From NCBI GenBank assembly GCA_017940385.1, contig JAGAYS010000066.1:1-53901 (forward strand): 53,901 nt of DNA. Reading direction: 5' to 3'. The translations under genes were made by a program, and so were the position numbers. Below are positions 1 to 8,676 of the stretch, in pieces (the stretch's first letter is position 1; each line of letters begins with the position of its first letter). The notes beneath the pieces are model-generated. The model saw only the letters and a program-made list of their open reading frames with translations, was not told where the DNA came from and ran no database searches. This DNA comes from Ruminobacter sp. Its GTDB lineage: Bacteria > Pseudomonadota > Gammaproteobacteria > Enterobacterales > Succinivibrionaceae.

Positions 1-1
1 C

Positions 2-235
2 TTATCCAACCAGGATTCCTACTGCACCATCTATGAAATGGCTCAGATGTGCTGCGGCCTTGCGAACAATGAAATTTCAGTAAAGTTCGATTTGGATCCT
101 GAAAAATCGAAGTGCTATCCGAAGGAACAGAAGATCCAGCTAGATAACAGTAAGTACCTCGCTCTTAACAATTCTCCAAAGACATCGATTACGGGGATTT
201 ACGAAAAGTTAATCAGTTATATGAAAAGTTTTTAA
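2..235 (+). CDS. NAD-dependent epimerase/dehydratase, C-terminal end only
   Basis: The reading frame is open from the first bases of the window, so this is the 3' end of a gene starting outside; the first in-window ATG (38) is internal. The visible 77 residues fit the tail of extended short-chain epimerases/dehydratases that act on nucleotide sugars: a segment beginning NQDSYCTIYEMAQM matches the usual 'yn..d.yi.IkElAem' helix, QLDNSKYLALN resembles the 'lds.Kl..LGw.P' motif, and SITGIYEKLISYMK is a typical last helix. The NAD-binding and catalytic parts are not in the window, so the substrate cannot be told. It points the same way as the following glycosyltransferase genes and probably belongs to the same transcription unit. 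Confidence 0.7.
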   Translation, partial: LSNQDSYCTIYEMAQMCCGLANNEISVKFDLDPEKSKCYPKEQKIQLDNSKYLALNNSPKTSITGIYEKLISYMKSF

Positions 236-252
236 AAATAAAACCAAGGATC

Positions 253-287
253 ATTGCCAGCCTGCATACATTTCATGTTCTGGCAAT
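253..287. repeat. inverted repeat after the epimerase gene
   Basis: ATTGCCAG (253-260) and CTGGCAAT (280-287) are perfect 8-base inverted arms around a 19-base loop, just after the epimerase stop and before the GTG start at 369. No run of T follows on the plus strand, so it is a weak terminator candidate or a small regulatory hairpin. Confidence 0.35.
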
Positions 288-368
288 TCAATAAGACTGA
301 TTAAACAAAATATTTAATTATGAAACACAAGGATATTGTTTTTCACGTATTCAAAACAGGTTACTTAA

Positions 369-2360
369 GTGAACAAAGAACAACTAATTGAATTATTAAA
401 CAAATACAAAGAACAACTAATTGAATTATTAAACAAATACAAAGAACAATTAGATTTAAAAAATTTCATTTCAAAAATCTATCTGCATAAGGATGTTCTT
501 CCCGTAATTGAATTCACATCTGGCAACAGAACATTTGCTTTCGATGTTAAACCTTCAGGATCCAAAGTCGAATTAAAGCTCTGCTGGAGAAAGAATTCCA
601 TACAGTTTGCTGATTTCATCAGCTTCAAGGGAAAGGTTTCCGAAAACGATTTATTAAACGTTTTAAATACTCAGGCTCAGAAAGCCTTGGATTTTGTAAA
701 ATCCAACGGAAGCAAACTGGTATCTGTAATAGTTCCGGTATACAACAGAGATTCCGTAATTTCCAGATTAATAGACTCATTAAAGAACCAGACTCTTGAT
801 AAGTCAAATTTTGAAGTTATTTTTATTGATGACTGTTCCTCAGACAATACGGTTCAGCAAATTAATTCATATGCCGATGGATTAAACTACAAAGTAATAT
901 CAACTCCTTTCAACTCAGGTTCCGCATCACTTCCAAGAAATTTCGGTATTAAAACGGCCGTCAGTGATTATTTGTTTTTTGCTGACAGTGACGACTATCT
1001 GGATAAGGATGCTCTTAAAGATGCTGTTGCCTGTGCATCAAAGAATGAAAATGACATTGTTTATTTAAAGTACGAATCAACCAATCCGGAAAAAAGATCC
1101 TCTGCATCAAGATTATGGAACGGTTCTGACGTGAAATCAAAGGCTGATATCTTCAAAAACTTCCTTTTGTTGAGTCTTACTCCATATAAGCTTTTCAACA
1201 CTCATTTTCTGAGAAGCAACAATTTATACTTTAATACTGAACTCAGCAATACCGCAGAACAGCTTTTTATCACATCATGTTTGGCTAAAGCTGGAAATGT
1301 TGCAGTACTAAAGAAAAAGCCTTTCTACTACCTCACCACTGAACCTAATCTGGAGCATCAGTACAGTCTTAAACAGTCTGATGACATGGTTTACAAACTT
1401 TGGTCAGAAAGTCTTGTAAGTGTCCTTAAAATTGAAGATTTCGTTAAGAGATCTAAGTTGTTTAATTCACTCTACTACAGATTTGCAACAAAGTATCATT
1501 CCGTAATCAGGGAAAACAAAAACAAAAAGCTGATAAACCAGCTTTCAAAAATTATTGCTCTTTTTGAAAACAACTCTTCACTTTTCGACGAATCATTAAT
1601 TTTCCGTAACGGATTAAATAACGTTGTTTACGTGAGAAACCACTTCTTACAGGCTGCTCAGACTAGTTCTGACAACGTCACTAAGGTTGAGAAATTAGCT
1701 TCAAAACTAATTCAGAAGACTGAAGTTATTCAGGACAAGAACATCATGATTTTTAATGATGCTGGTCAGTCAAAACTTGTCGATTCAATACCTAATCTGG
1801 AAGTTAAATTCTTAGGTAAAACAGGATTGGTAAAGATTCATGAGTCCGTTTCCGTAAAAGGAAAGTGCAGTTTTACACTTGGCGATAAATCAGCTGTGGT
1901 TATCAATAAAAACGCGGTTATTGACTCCGTAGAAGCTGTTCTTAAGGCAAAATCATGCACTTTATGGATAGGCGGCAACACCACCGTAATTAAAACGTCC
2001 TTCACCTCAAATGAAGCAGATAACTCTGAAATAATCGTGGACAAGAACTGTTTTATCGATAAAGGAACCAAGTTTGTAGCTTCAGTTCCATACTCAATTT
2101 TCGATAAAGTCAGCAACAAGGTCGTCAATGCGGAGAACTTCGGCATTCATCTCGGAGAATCAGTTTATATCGAGAGTGATTCAACCATTACTGAAAACGT
2201 TCAGATTCCGTCTAATTGCCTCGTTAAAACAAATTCTACTGTAAACACTTCCAAAATTGTATCAGGAAGTCTGTTATCAGGAAATCCGGCAATAACCGTT
2301 AAGACGGGAATCTACTGGAAAAAAGAATCCCCTCAGAAGATTAACAACCAGATTTTCTAA
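369..2360 (+). CDS. GT2 glycosyltransferase fused to a beta-helix acyltransferase-like domain
   Basis: A 663-residue probable sugar transferase for the surface polymer, starting at GTG. After a short coiled, repeated N-terminus (see the repeat at 378) and about 85 residues shared in character with the N-terminus of the gene at 5183, a GT-A fold family 2 domain spans about residues 118-330: VSVIVPVYNR, the nucleotide-binding FIDDCSSDN, the SGSASLPRN loop and the metal-binding FFADSDDYLD. The last ~190 residues form short irregular hexapeptide-like repeats ending in SGNPAITVKTGIYW, as in left-handed beta-helix acetyltransferases. I see no clear catalytic histidine there, so acyl transfer is uncertain. 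The substrate is unknown. The next gene follows after 34 bases, so co-transcription is likely. Confidence 0.85.
   Translation: MNKEQLIELLNKYKEQLIELLNKYKEQLDLKNFISKIYLHKDVLPVIEFTSGNRTFAFDVKPSGSKVELKLCWRKNSIQFADFISFKGKVSENDLLNVLNTQAQKALDFVKSNGSKLVSVIVPVYNRDSVISRLIDSLKNQTLDKSNFEVIFIDDCSSDNTVQQINSYADGLNYKVISTPFNSGSASLPRNFGIKTAVSDYLFFADSDDYLDKDALKDAVACASKNENDIVYLKYESTNPEKRSSASRLWNGSDVKSKADIFKNFLLLSLTPYKLFNTHFLRSNNLYFNTELSNTAEQLFITSCLAKAGNVAVLKKKPFYYLTTEPNLEHQYSLKQSDDMVYKLWSESLVSVLKIEDFVKRSKLFNSLYYRFATKYHSVIRENKNKKLINQLSKIIALFENNSSLFDESLIFRNGLNNVVYVRNHFLQAAQTSSDNVTKVEKLASKLIQKTEVIQDKNIMIFNDAGQSKLVDSIPNLEVKFLGKTGLVKIHESVSVKGKCSFTLGDKSAVVINKNAVIDSVEAVLKAKSCTLWIGGNTTVIKTSFTSNEADNSEIIVDKNCFIDKGTKFVASVPYSIFDKVSNKVVNAENFGIHLGESVYIESDSTITENVQIPSNCLVKTNSTVNTSKIVSGSLLSGNPAITVKTGIYWKKESPQKINNQIF
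378..443 (+). repeat. 33-bp in-frame tandem repeat (two copies plus a partial third)
   Basis: Two identical 33-base units (378-410 and 411-443), followed by a partial third, encode EQLIELLNKYK twice at the very start of the glycosyltransferase. The unit is a multiple of three, so copy-number change would lengthen or shorten an amphipathic helix without breaking the frame. Confidence 0.9.
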
Positions 2361-2394
2361 AGATAAGAAATAATAAAAACAAGAGAAAAAATAA

Positions 2395-5154
2395 ATGACA
2401 TCCTTTATCACGCTTAACTATATTATTAAAGATTTGGATAGCATAGACGCAAAACTGAATAAACTTATTCAGTCATCTTTTTGTAAAGATATTCAGTTAA
2501 ATATCTTTGATACTGTAGGGATCAATGATGAAACAAAAATAACACTCATCGACAGCGTTTTAAAGAGATGTCATTCCTCCAGCACTTTTAATAATTCATT
2601 CATTCCTGCTAATTCTTCAGCTGAAAATGAACAGGAAGACACAGATGAAGAGCCTCATGTAAATTTTGCGTCTCTGTATAATCATGCCCTGAAAATTTCT
2701 TCATCCGACTATGTAAACTTCATCTCCACCGAAGTAGACATGTCAGAAAGAGATTTAAAGATCATTTCTAGAAAAATCAAATTACAGAACGATAAGTTCA
2801 ATATGTTCTGTTACATTCCATACATTATTAATCGTCTTGGTGAGGAGGAAGATTATTTCGTATCCAAAAACAATATTATTAAAGAAAACAATAATCTCAT
2901 AAACCTCAGACTAGAAAGTTATTTTTGGTCCCAAAATATCTTAAAAAGATTTTCATTCGATGAACATGCCCCTTTCGAATATGAAGCAGAATATATCATC
3001 AATCAGTTGTCTGCGGAAAAGAAGTGTGCCCGCATAAATCACCGGGTTAAACATTCTTTCGTATATGAATTTGATTTCTACAATAATCCTGATCAGTACT
3101 ACAAAGAATGGTACGCGGAAACTGCTGACGGAATACTCTACAGAATTCTGCAGAATAACAAAAATTCTCCTTACGCAAAACTGGCAGTTCTTTACCTTTT
3201 GGAATTAAGGTTTGCCTGCAACAGAAACAACAGAAATAAAAACGTATTGGAAGCACAGGACATTACTGATTTCTACAGAGCCTGTTCCAAGTGCCTTAAG
3301 CTGATCGATAACCTCACAATAATCAAATATAACGTTAACGGCAAAAAGCTGTTACCGAAGTTCATGAGTCTGGTGTTATTAAAGATTAAGTATAACAATC
3401 AGAATTTGAAACTGGGCATCTACTTTAATAAGAACGAGCTTGTGGCGGCTTATGACGACAATATCCTCGATCGTTCAATCAATTTAAATACTGAAATTAA
3501 AGCAATCAATTTTGATAAGAAAAACATCTACATTGATATTGAAATTTCAAATTCATACATCTTTGATTTCTCAACCATTTCCTGTTTTGCAAAAAGCGGA
3601 GCTAACAAGTACCGTTTAGTTCAGGACAGCGTATATTCTTTGGATAAATATTTCGGACAGACCTTAAAGCGCGGGTATACCGGACAGATAACCATCCCTA
3701 TTAAGGATTTGAAAAACGGAAGCACAGTAGGCTTTTATCTGAAATATAAAAGATGCGTAATCCAGATGCCGGTTAAATTCATGAAACTTGCCTCCCGTCT
3801 GGCAAATAATCTGGATTCATACACCCTGATTAATGATTTCTTTGTTAAATATGATGAAGAACATATGTTTCTTATTTTCAACAAAAAATCAGTTAAAGCA
3901 AGATTATGTAATGAATTAAAACTGTACAAGAGCATCCTGAAATCAGCTTTCTGTGAGCATACTGAAGAAAAGTCCTTTGCGTTCAAGGTTATCCTGTACA
4001 GACTATTCTATTGGTTATCTCTCCCGCTCTTCCGCAAAAAACAGATTTGGATTACTTTCGACCAGCTGTTCAAGGGAGGAGACAACGGAGAATACTTCTT
4101 CCGTTACATGCAGGATAATCATGCATCAGAAATCGACACCTACTACATCATCAACAAGGACAGTGAGTACTCAAAAAATCTGAAAAAGAAGTATTCGCAT
4201 GTACTGGGCTACGATACTTTCTGGTCACGAATAGTGGCTCTTAATGCAAAGTACATTTTTGCCACACGAGTGGATGTAAAGCAGTACTGCGGTTTTTCAA
4301 ACAGACTGTCTCTTTATTTCAGAGACCTGCTTTCTTTTGACGTTTTCTGTCTGCAGCACGGTCTCTCTATTCAGCAGATAGCAGAATATCAGAACCGCCT
4401 GTTTGATAACACAAGGTTCTATTTCTGTGTAAGTCCTTATGAAATTGAAAATCTTATGCATCCGGTATACGGATACACAAGAGATCAGTTATGTCTCACT
4501 GGTGCTCCTCGTTACGATGGTCTGCATAACAGGGATAAAAAGTTTGTTCTCATTACCCCTACCTGGAGAAGAAACGTTACTGCAGGCACCAACCAGAAAG
4601 GACATATGCACTCATACAGTGAAAACTTTAAACATACTGAATACTTCAGAATTTACAACAGTTTAATCAATGACAGTGAACTTATTAACTGTGCAAAGGA
4701 AACCGGCTATAAGCTTATATACCTTTTGCACCCTATTTTAAGTCCGCAAATAGATGACTTTACAAGAAATGATTACGTTGAAATTCTGGCCGGTGCCGAA
4801 GCTTCACTTAACTACGAGACAATCCTCTCTGAAGCCAGCTTAATGGTAACCGATTACTCTGGTATTCAGTATGACTTCTCATTCATGAGAAAACCGATTG
4901 TTTACTATCATACTGACACGTTACCGCCTCAGTATGATGCGAAGACAATGGATTTTGAGGAAATGGGAGTTGGTCCCGTATGCAAGAACCACGAACAGTG
5001 TGTAAAAGCCATCTGCGACTATATGAGAAACGGATGTAAGAACAGTGATTTTTATGAATCAAGAGTCGACAGTTTCTTTGCTTTCACAGACCATAAGAAC
5101 TGTGAAAGAGTTTATGAAGAAACCAAGAAATACGAGAGCAGATTGATTAAATAA
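2395..5154 (+). CDS. CDP-glycerol:glycerophosphate glycerophosphotransferase family protein (TagF/TagB type)
   Basis: A 919-residue protein whose C-terminal ~380 residues carry the glycerophosphotransferase (PF04464) signature: FCLQHGLSIQQ near residue 652, LITPTWRRN near 720, the LLHP motif near 778 and MVTDYSGIQYDF near 819. Family members move glycerol- or ribitol-phosphate from a CDP donor onto a growing polymer at the cytoplasmic membrane face; in Gram-negatives such enzymes build teichoic-acid-like capsules. The N-terminal half looks like a degraded GT2 fold (TSFITLNYII start, then acidic linkers) followed by a beta-rich region, which I do not recognise further. It sits 34 bases after the GT2 gene and 28 bases before the next. 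Polymerase versus side-group transferase cannot be decided. Confidence 0.85.
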   Translation: MTSFITLNYIIKDLDSIDAKLNKLIQSSFCKDIQLNIFDTVGINDETKITLIDSVLKRCHSSSTFNNSFIPANSSAENEQEDTDEEPHVNFASLYNHALKISSSDYVNFISTEVDMSERDLKIISRKIKLQNDKFNMFCYIPYIINRLGEEEDYFVSKNNIIKENNNLINLRLESYFWSQNILKRFSFDEHAPFEYEAEYIINQLSAEKKCARINHRVKHSFVYEFDFYNNPDQYYKEWYAETADGILYRILQNNKNSPYAKLAVLYLLELRFACNRNNRNKNVLEAQDITDFYRACSKCLKLIDNLTIIKYNVNGKKLLPKFMSLVLLKIKYNNQNLKLGIYFNKNELVAAYDDNILDRSINLNTEIKAINFDKKNIYIDIEISNSYIFDFSTISCFAKSGANKYRLVQDSVYSLDKYFGQTLKRGYTGQITIPIKDLKNGSTVGFYLKYKRCVIQMPVKFMKLASRLANNLDSYTLINDFFVKYDEEHMFLIFNKKSVKARLCNELKLYKSILKSAFCEHTEEKSFAFKVILYRLFYWLSLPLFRKKQIWITFDQLFKGGDNGEYFFRYMQDNHASEIDTYYIINKDSEYSKNLKKKYSHVLGYDTFWSRIVALNAKYIFATRVDVKQYCGFSNRLSLYFRDLLSFDVFCLQHGLSIQQIAEYQNRLFDNTRFYFCVSPYEIENLMHPVYGYTRDQLCLTGAPRYDGLHNRDKKFVLITPTWRRNVTAGTNQKGHMHSYSENFKHTEYFRIYNSLINDSELINCAKETGYKLIYLLHPILSPQIDDFTRNDYVEILAGAEASLNYETILSEASLMVTDYSGIQYDFSFMRKPIVYYHTDTLPPQYDAKTMDFEEMGVGPVCKNHEQCVKAICDYMRNGCKNSDFYESRVDSFFAFTDHKNCERVYEETKKYESRLIK

Positions 5155-5182
5155 AAAACAGATTATTAATTAGGAACGAAAT

Positions 5183-7516
5183 ATGCCAATAACTAATGAA
5201 ATACTTTCTAAACTTATAGATGAACAAATAAAAGATAGTTTATCTAGCACATTTTTTAGACGCTTATGGGTGTATGAAAAGAAAAAACTTCTTGTTTGCG
5301 AATTTGGCTATAAAAATGTAGGTTTTGGTATTGATGTCGCTCCAGTTGCTGAAAGTGATGAAATGGTTTCCCTCACATTATGTTGGAGAAAACCTTATGA
5401 CATATACTTATTTAAATCAAAGTGCATGAAAATTATACATATAAGTGAGCTTATCTCTAGCTTAGATGAAATAGTAAAAAAGGCAGTAAACTACATAACT
5501 GAAAATTCTCATATTAAGATTTCCATCATTGTTCCTGTATATAACAGAGCAAAGACTTTATCCAGGCTGATCGATTCATTTAAATCTCAGACTATGCCTA
5601 AGGATCAATTCGAAATTATATATGTAGATGATAATTCATCAGATAGCTCAATTGACGTTATTAATGAAAAGTCCAAAGGTTTAATATATTCCATATTGAA
5701 AAGCCCGATACAATCAGGTAATGCCAGTCAACCTAGAAATATTGGGATCATGGCAGCTCGAGGCATTTATACATTTTTCGTAGATAGTGATGATTACCTT
5801 GAAAAAGATTGCATATTGAATTCTTATACTATGGCTGTTCGGAACAAATCCGATATTGTATATGTTAAGTGTGATTCTACAGGTAACGGAAGATCATTAA
5901 AATCAAGATTATGGAATGGATTAAATAATGTTGATGACGCAGATATATACTCTAATTATTTGTTGTTAAATTTTTATTCGTTTAAGTTATTTAAAACTGT
6001 TCTGCTTAGAAAAAACAATATTTTTTTTGATAAATCCTTAACGCTTGGTGAGGATCAGGTTTTTCTGGTATCAGCATTGTGCAAAGCTGATAAGATATCT
6101 ATTTTAAAAGATAAATCATACTATTTCTTAACAACAGAAGATGGAGTGGAACATCTATCAAAAACAAAGGAATCTTTGGATAATTTGTATAAAAAATGGG
6201 TGTTTCCTTTAGCAAATATTATTAATCTTGATAATCTTGAAAAGAAAAAGAAATTGTTTAACTGCCTGCTTTTTAGGTTCGTAAAAAAATATTCTTCTAA
6301 TTTTAAAAGCATTTCTCAAGATCGTAGGAACGTAATAATATCTGTGTTGAATACTTTTCGTCAGAACAGTGAATTATTTGATGATTCATTAATATATGAC
6401 GATGGAAAGGAAGGATTAAGATTATTCCGTTGGGATGCTTTAACTAATAAGAAAACTGAACCGACAATATCAGAACAAAATCAGCTTGTAGGTGTTATGA
6501 ATTTCCACTTTGCCAACAATTTTGGTGCAGTATTGGTTCCTTATGCTCTTTTGAGTGCTATCCATAAACTAGGGTTTAATGCCGAAATAATTAATTATGC
6601 ACCTAAAGATGTTCCTCCTAGAAAGGATTATGTTGAATTTAGGAGAAAATTTCTGCATATATCAAGTAATACTAGACTACTCAAATCACAGGAAGAGCTG
6701 TTTGATTATCAAAACAGATACAACAAAATTGTTGTAGGTTCAGACCAAGTTTGGCGTCTTTTTAATACCTCAACATATATGCTTGATTTTGCACATGGAA
6801 ATAAAACATTAATATCTTATGCCGCTTCGTTCGGAGGTAGTGATTTTAGCAAACTTCCTAATAAAAAAGCCATAAGTCTTCTTAATAGATTTGATGCTAT
6901 TTCTGTTAGAGAAGATACAGGGGTAGATATATGCAATAATCAATTTGGCTTGGCTGCCATGCAGGTTTTGGATCCAACACTGCTTTTGTCAATCGATGAT
7001 TACCAAGCAATTATTGATCATTTCAAACCTCAATTGGTGGATGGTAAATATGCGGCATATTCCATTATAAATAAAAGTAACAAAGAATATGTTCCTTCTT
7101 TAGTTGAAAAATTAGAAAAACTAATGAATATAAAATTCAAAAGTTTACTTTCAAAATTTGGCTCAAATGAAGTGAATTCTGTAGGTGGTTGGCTTAATGA
7201 TATAAAGAACTCAAGTTTTGTTATAACTGATTCATTCCATGCCACTGTTTTTTCAATAATCTATCGTAAAAAATTTATTTGTCTTGTTACAGGTGCAAAC
7301 GGCACGGACAGAATACCGTCATTATTAAAAATGCTAGATATTGATGTATCTTCGCGGATTGTGGATTCTTTAGATAAAATCACTCCAGAATTATTTAATG
7401 AAGATATTGATTACGATAAAGTTTTCAGCAAATTAAAAGCTTATCAAGAAAAGTCAATTTTGTTTTTAAAGAATGCATTAAATAAACCGGAAAGCTATAA
7501 GATGTCACTTAAATAA
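5183..7516 (+). CDS. GT2 glycosyltransferase - polysaccharide pyruvyltransferase fusion
   Basis: A 777-residue two-enzyme protein. Residues ~112-330 are a family 2 glycosyltransferase (ISIIVPVYNR, IYVDDNSSD, SGNASQPRN, FFVDSDDYLE). Residues ~436-760 are a polysaccharide pyruvyltransferase (PF04230): VGVMNFHFANNFGAV, VVGSDQVWR, SYAASFG, ISVREDTG, VLDPTLLL and the late VITDSFHATVFS. Pyruvyltransferases add a ketal pyruvate from phosphoenolpyruvate to a sugar, giving the polymer negative charge. The fusion suggests the sugar is added and pyruvylated in one complex. The pyruvyl domain is a close paralogue of that in the gene at 8677. The gene is more AT-rich than those at 369 and 2395. Donor and acceptor sugars are unknown. 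Confidence 0.88.
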   Translation: MPITNEILSKLIDEQIKDSLSSTFFRRLWVYEKKKLLVCEFGYKNVGFGIDVAPVAESDEMVSLTLCWRKPYDIYLFKSKCMKIIHISELISSLDEIVKKAVNYITENSHIKISIIVPVYNRAKTLSRLIDSFKSQTMPKDQFEIIYVDDNSSDSSIDVINEKSKGLIYSILKSPIQSGNASQPRNIGIMAARGIYTFFVDSDDYLEKDCILNSYTMAVRNKSDIVYVKCDSTGNGRSLKSRLWNGLNNVDDADIYSNYLLLNFYSFKLFKTVLLRKNNIFFDKSLTLGEDQVFLVSALCKADKISILKDKSYYFLTTEDGVEHLSKTKESLDNLYKKWVFPLANIINLDNLEKKKKLFNCLLFRFVKKYSSNFKSISQDRRNVIISVLNTFRQNSELFDDSLIYDDGKEGLRLFRWDALTNKKTEPTISEQNQLVGVMNFHFANNFGAVLVPYALLSAIHKLGFNAEIINYAPKDVPPRKDYVEFRRKFLHISSNTRLLKSQEELFDYQNRYNKIVVGSDQVWRLFNTSTYMLDFAHGNKTLISYAASFGGSDFSKLPNKKAISLLNRFDAISVREDTGVDICNNQFGLAAMQVLDPTLLLSIDDYQAIIDHFKPQLVDGKYAAYSIINKSNKEYVPSLVEKLEKLMNIKFKSLLSKFGSNEVNSVGGWLNDIKNSSFVITDSFHATVFSIIYRKKFICLVTGANGTDRIPSLLKMLDIDVSSRIVDSLDKITPELFNEDIDYDKVFSKLKAYQEKSILFLKNALNKPESYKMSLK

Positions 7517-7652
7517 ACCAAACATTAAAAATATTTATTAGACCGGTATACCTAGTGAAACTCATAAGAGAGTTAGTCTTAACATAAAAAATTATTTAGA
7601 TTCAACTGCTATGATCACTTCCCAGGAATGTTTAATAAGACAAATTGAATAA

Positions 7653-7687
7653 TTTAATGCTATCGAGAAATTATTGATAGCATTAAA
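7653..7687. repeat. 12-base-arm inverted repeat upstream of galU
   Basis: TTTAATGCTATC (7653-7664) and GATAGCATTAAA (7676-7687) are perfect arms around an 11-base loop. They lie in the 215-base gap between the pyruvyltransferase fusion and galU. No clear T-run follows, so this may be an inefficient terminator of the upstream operon or a control site for galU. Confidence 0.5.
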
Positions 7688-7731
7688 TATTACCGTTCCT
7701 AGATTGTAATAAATTTTACATTGGACTAGTT

Positions 7732-8649
7732 ATGAAAATTACAAAAGCCGTTATTCCTGTAGCAGGATTAGGAACAAGAATGCTTCCTGCAACAAAAGCT
7801 ATTCCAAAGGAAATGCTTCCTATAGTAGATAAGCCGTTAATTCAGTATGTTGTTAATGAGGCTGTATCTGCTGGTATTAAAGATATTGTATTGATTACTC
7901 ATTCTTCAAAAAATGCCATAGAAAATCATTTCGATCGCAGTTTTGAGCTTGAGGCGACTCTAGAAAAGAGAGTTAAAAGGCAATTACTTAATGAAATTCA
8001 ATCAATATGTCCGAAAGACGTAACCATTATGCACGTCCGTCAAGGGATTGCCAAAGGTTTGGGACATGCCATTTCATGTGCCAGACCACTAGTCAATGAT
8101 GAACCTTTTGTTGTTATGCTTCCGGATGATCTGATAGATGAATACCAAGCAGATTTGTCAAAAGATAATTTAAAAGCAATGATTGACCGTTATGAGCAAA
8201 CTGGGAAAAGTCAAATTCTTGTTGAAAAAGTGGAAAGAGATGAACTTTCATCTTACGGCGTAATTGATATTCCTGAAGAAAATAAAACGCAGGATATTAC
8301 TGAAGGACAATCCATAAAAATAACAGGTTTTGTGGAAAAGCCACAACCTGAACAGGCTCCTTCAAGTCTTGCAATTGTAGGACGATACGTACTGTCACCA
8401 ACTATTTGGGATTTGTTAAAAGAAACTCCTGTCGGAGCGGGAGATGAAATTCAGCTTACTGACACACTTAAGTTGTTACTTAAGGAAGAGGAAGTCGAAG
8501 GTCATGTCTTAAAAGGAAGAAGATTGGATTGTGGTTCAAAATTAGGATATGTAAAAGCTTTTATAGAATACGCACTTAAACATCCTCAATTGAGAAAAGA
8601 TATCCGTGCTTATTTAATGCAAGAACTTGCTAATTCCAAAGTTTTTTAA
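7732..8649 (+). CDS. galU: UTP-glucose-1-phosphate uridylyltransferase
   Basis: Makes UDP-glucose from UTP and glucose-1-phosphate in the cytoplasm, feeding surface polysaccharides. The 305 residues match the usual GalU length (~300) and start with the family signature: [20 protein letters not shown], then [17 protein letters not shown]. Later family features are VMLPDDL near residue 128, the GFVEKP motif near 205 and the [11 protein letters not shown] stretch near the end. It is preceded by a 215-base intergenic gap, and the next gene begins 27 bases after its stop. galU is usually a chromosomal housekeeping gene, so its place inside this accessory cluster may mean a second copy dedicated to the locus. 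Confidence 0.95.
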   Translation: MKITKAVIPVAGLGTRMLPATKAIPKEMLPIVDKPLIQYVVNEAVSAGIKDIVLITHSSKNAIENHFDRSFELEATLEKRVKRQLLNEIQSICPKDVTIMHVRQGIAKGLGHAISCARPLVNDEPFVVMLPDDLIDEYQADLSKDNLKAMIDRYEQTGKSQILVEKVERDELSSYGVIDIPEENKTQDITEGQSIKITGFVEKPQPEQAPSSLAIVGRYVLSPTIWDLLKETPVGAGDEIQLTDTLKLLLKEEEVEGHVLKGRRLDCGSKLGYVKAFIEYALKHPQLRKDIRAYLMQELANSKVF

Positions 8650-8676
8650 TATTTTCTTTAACGTCAAGGAATCCAA

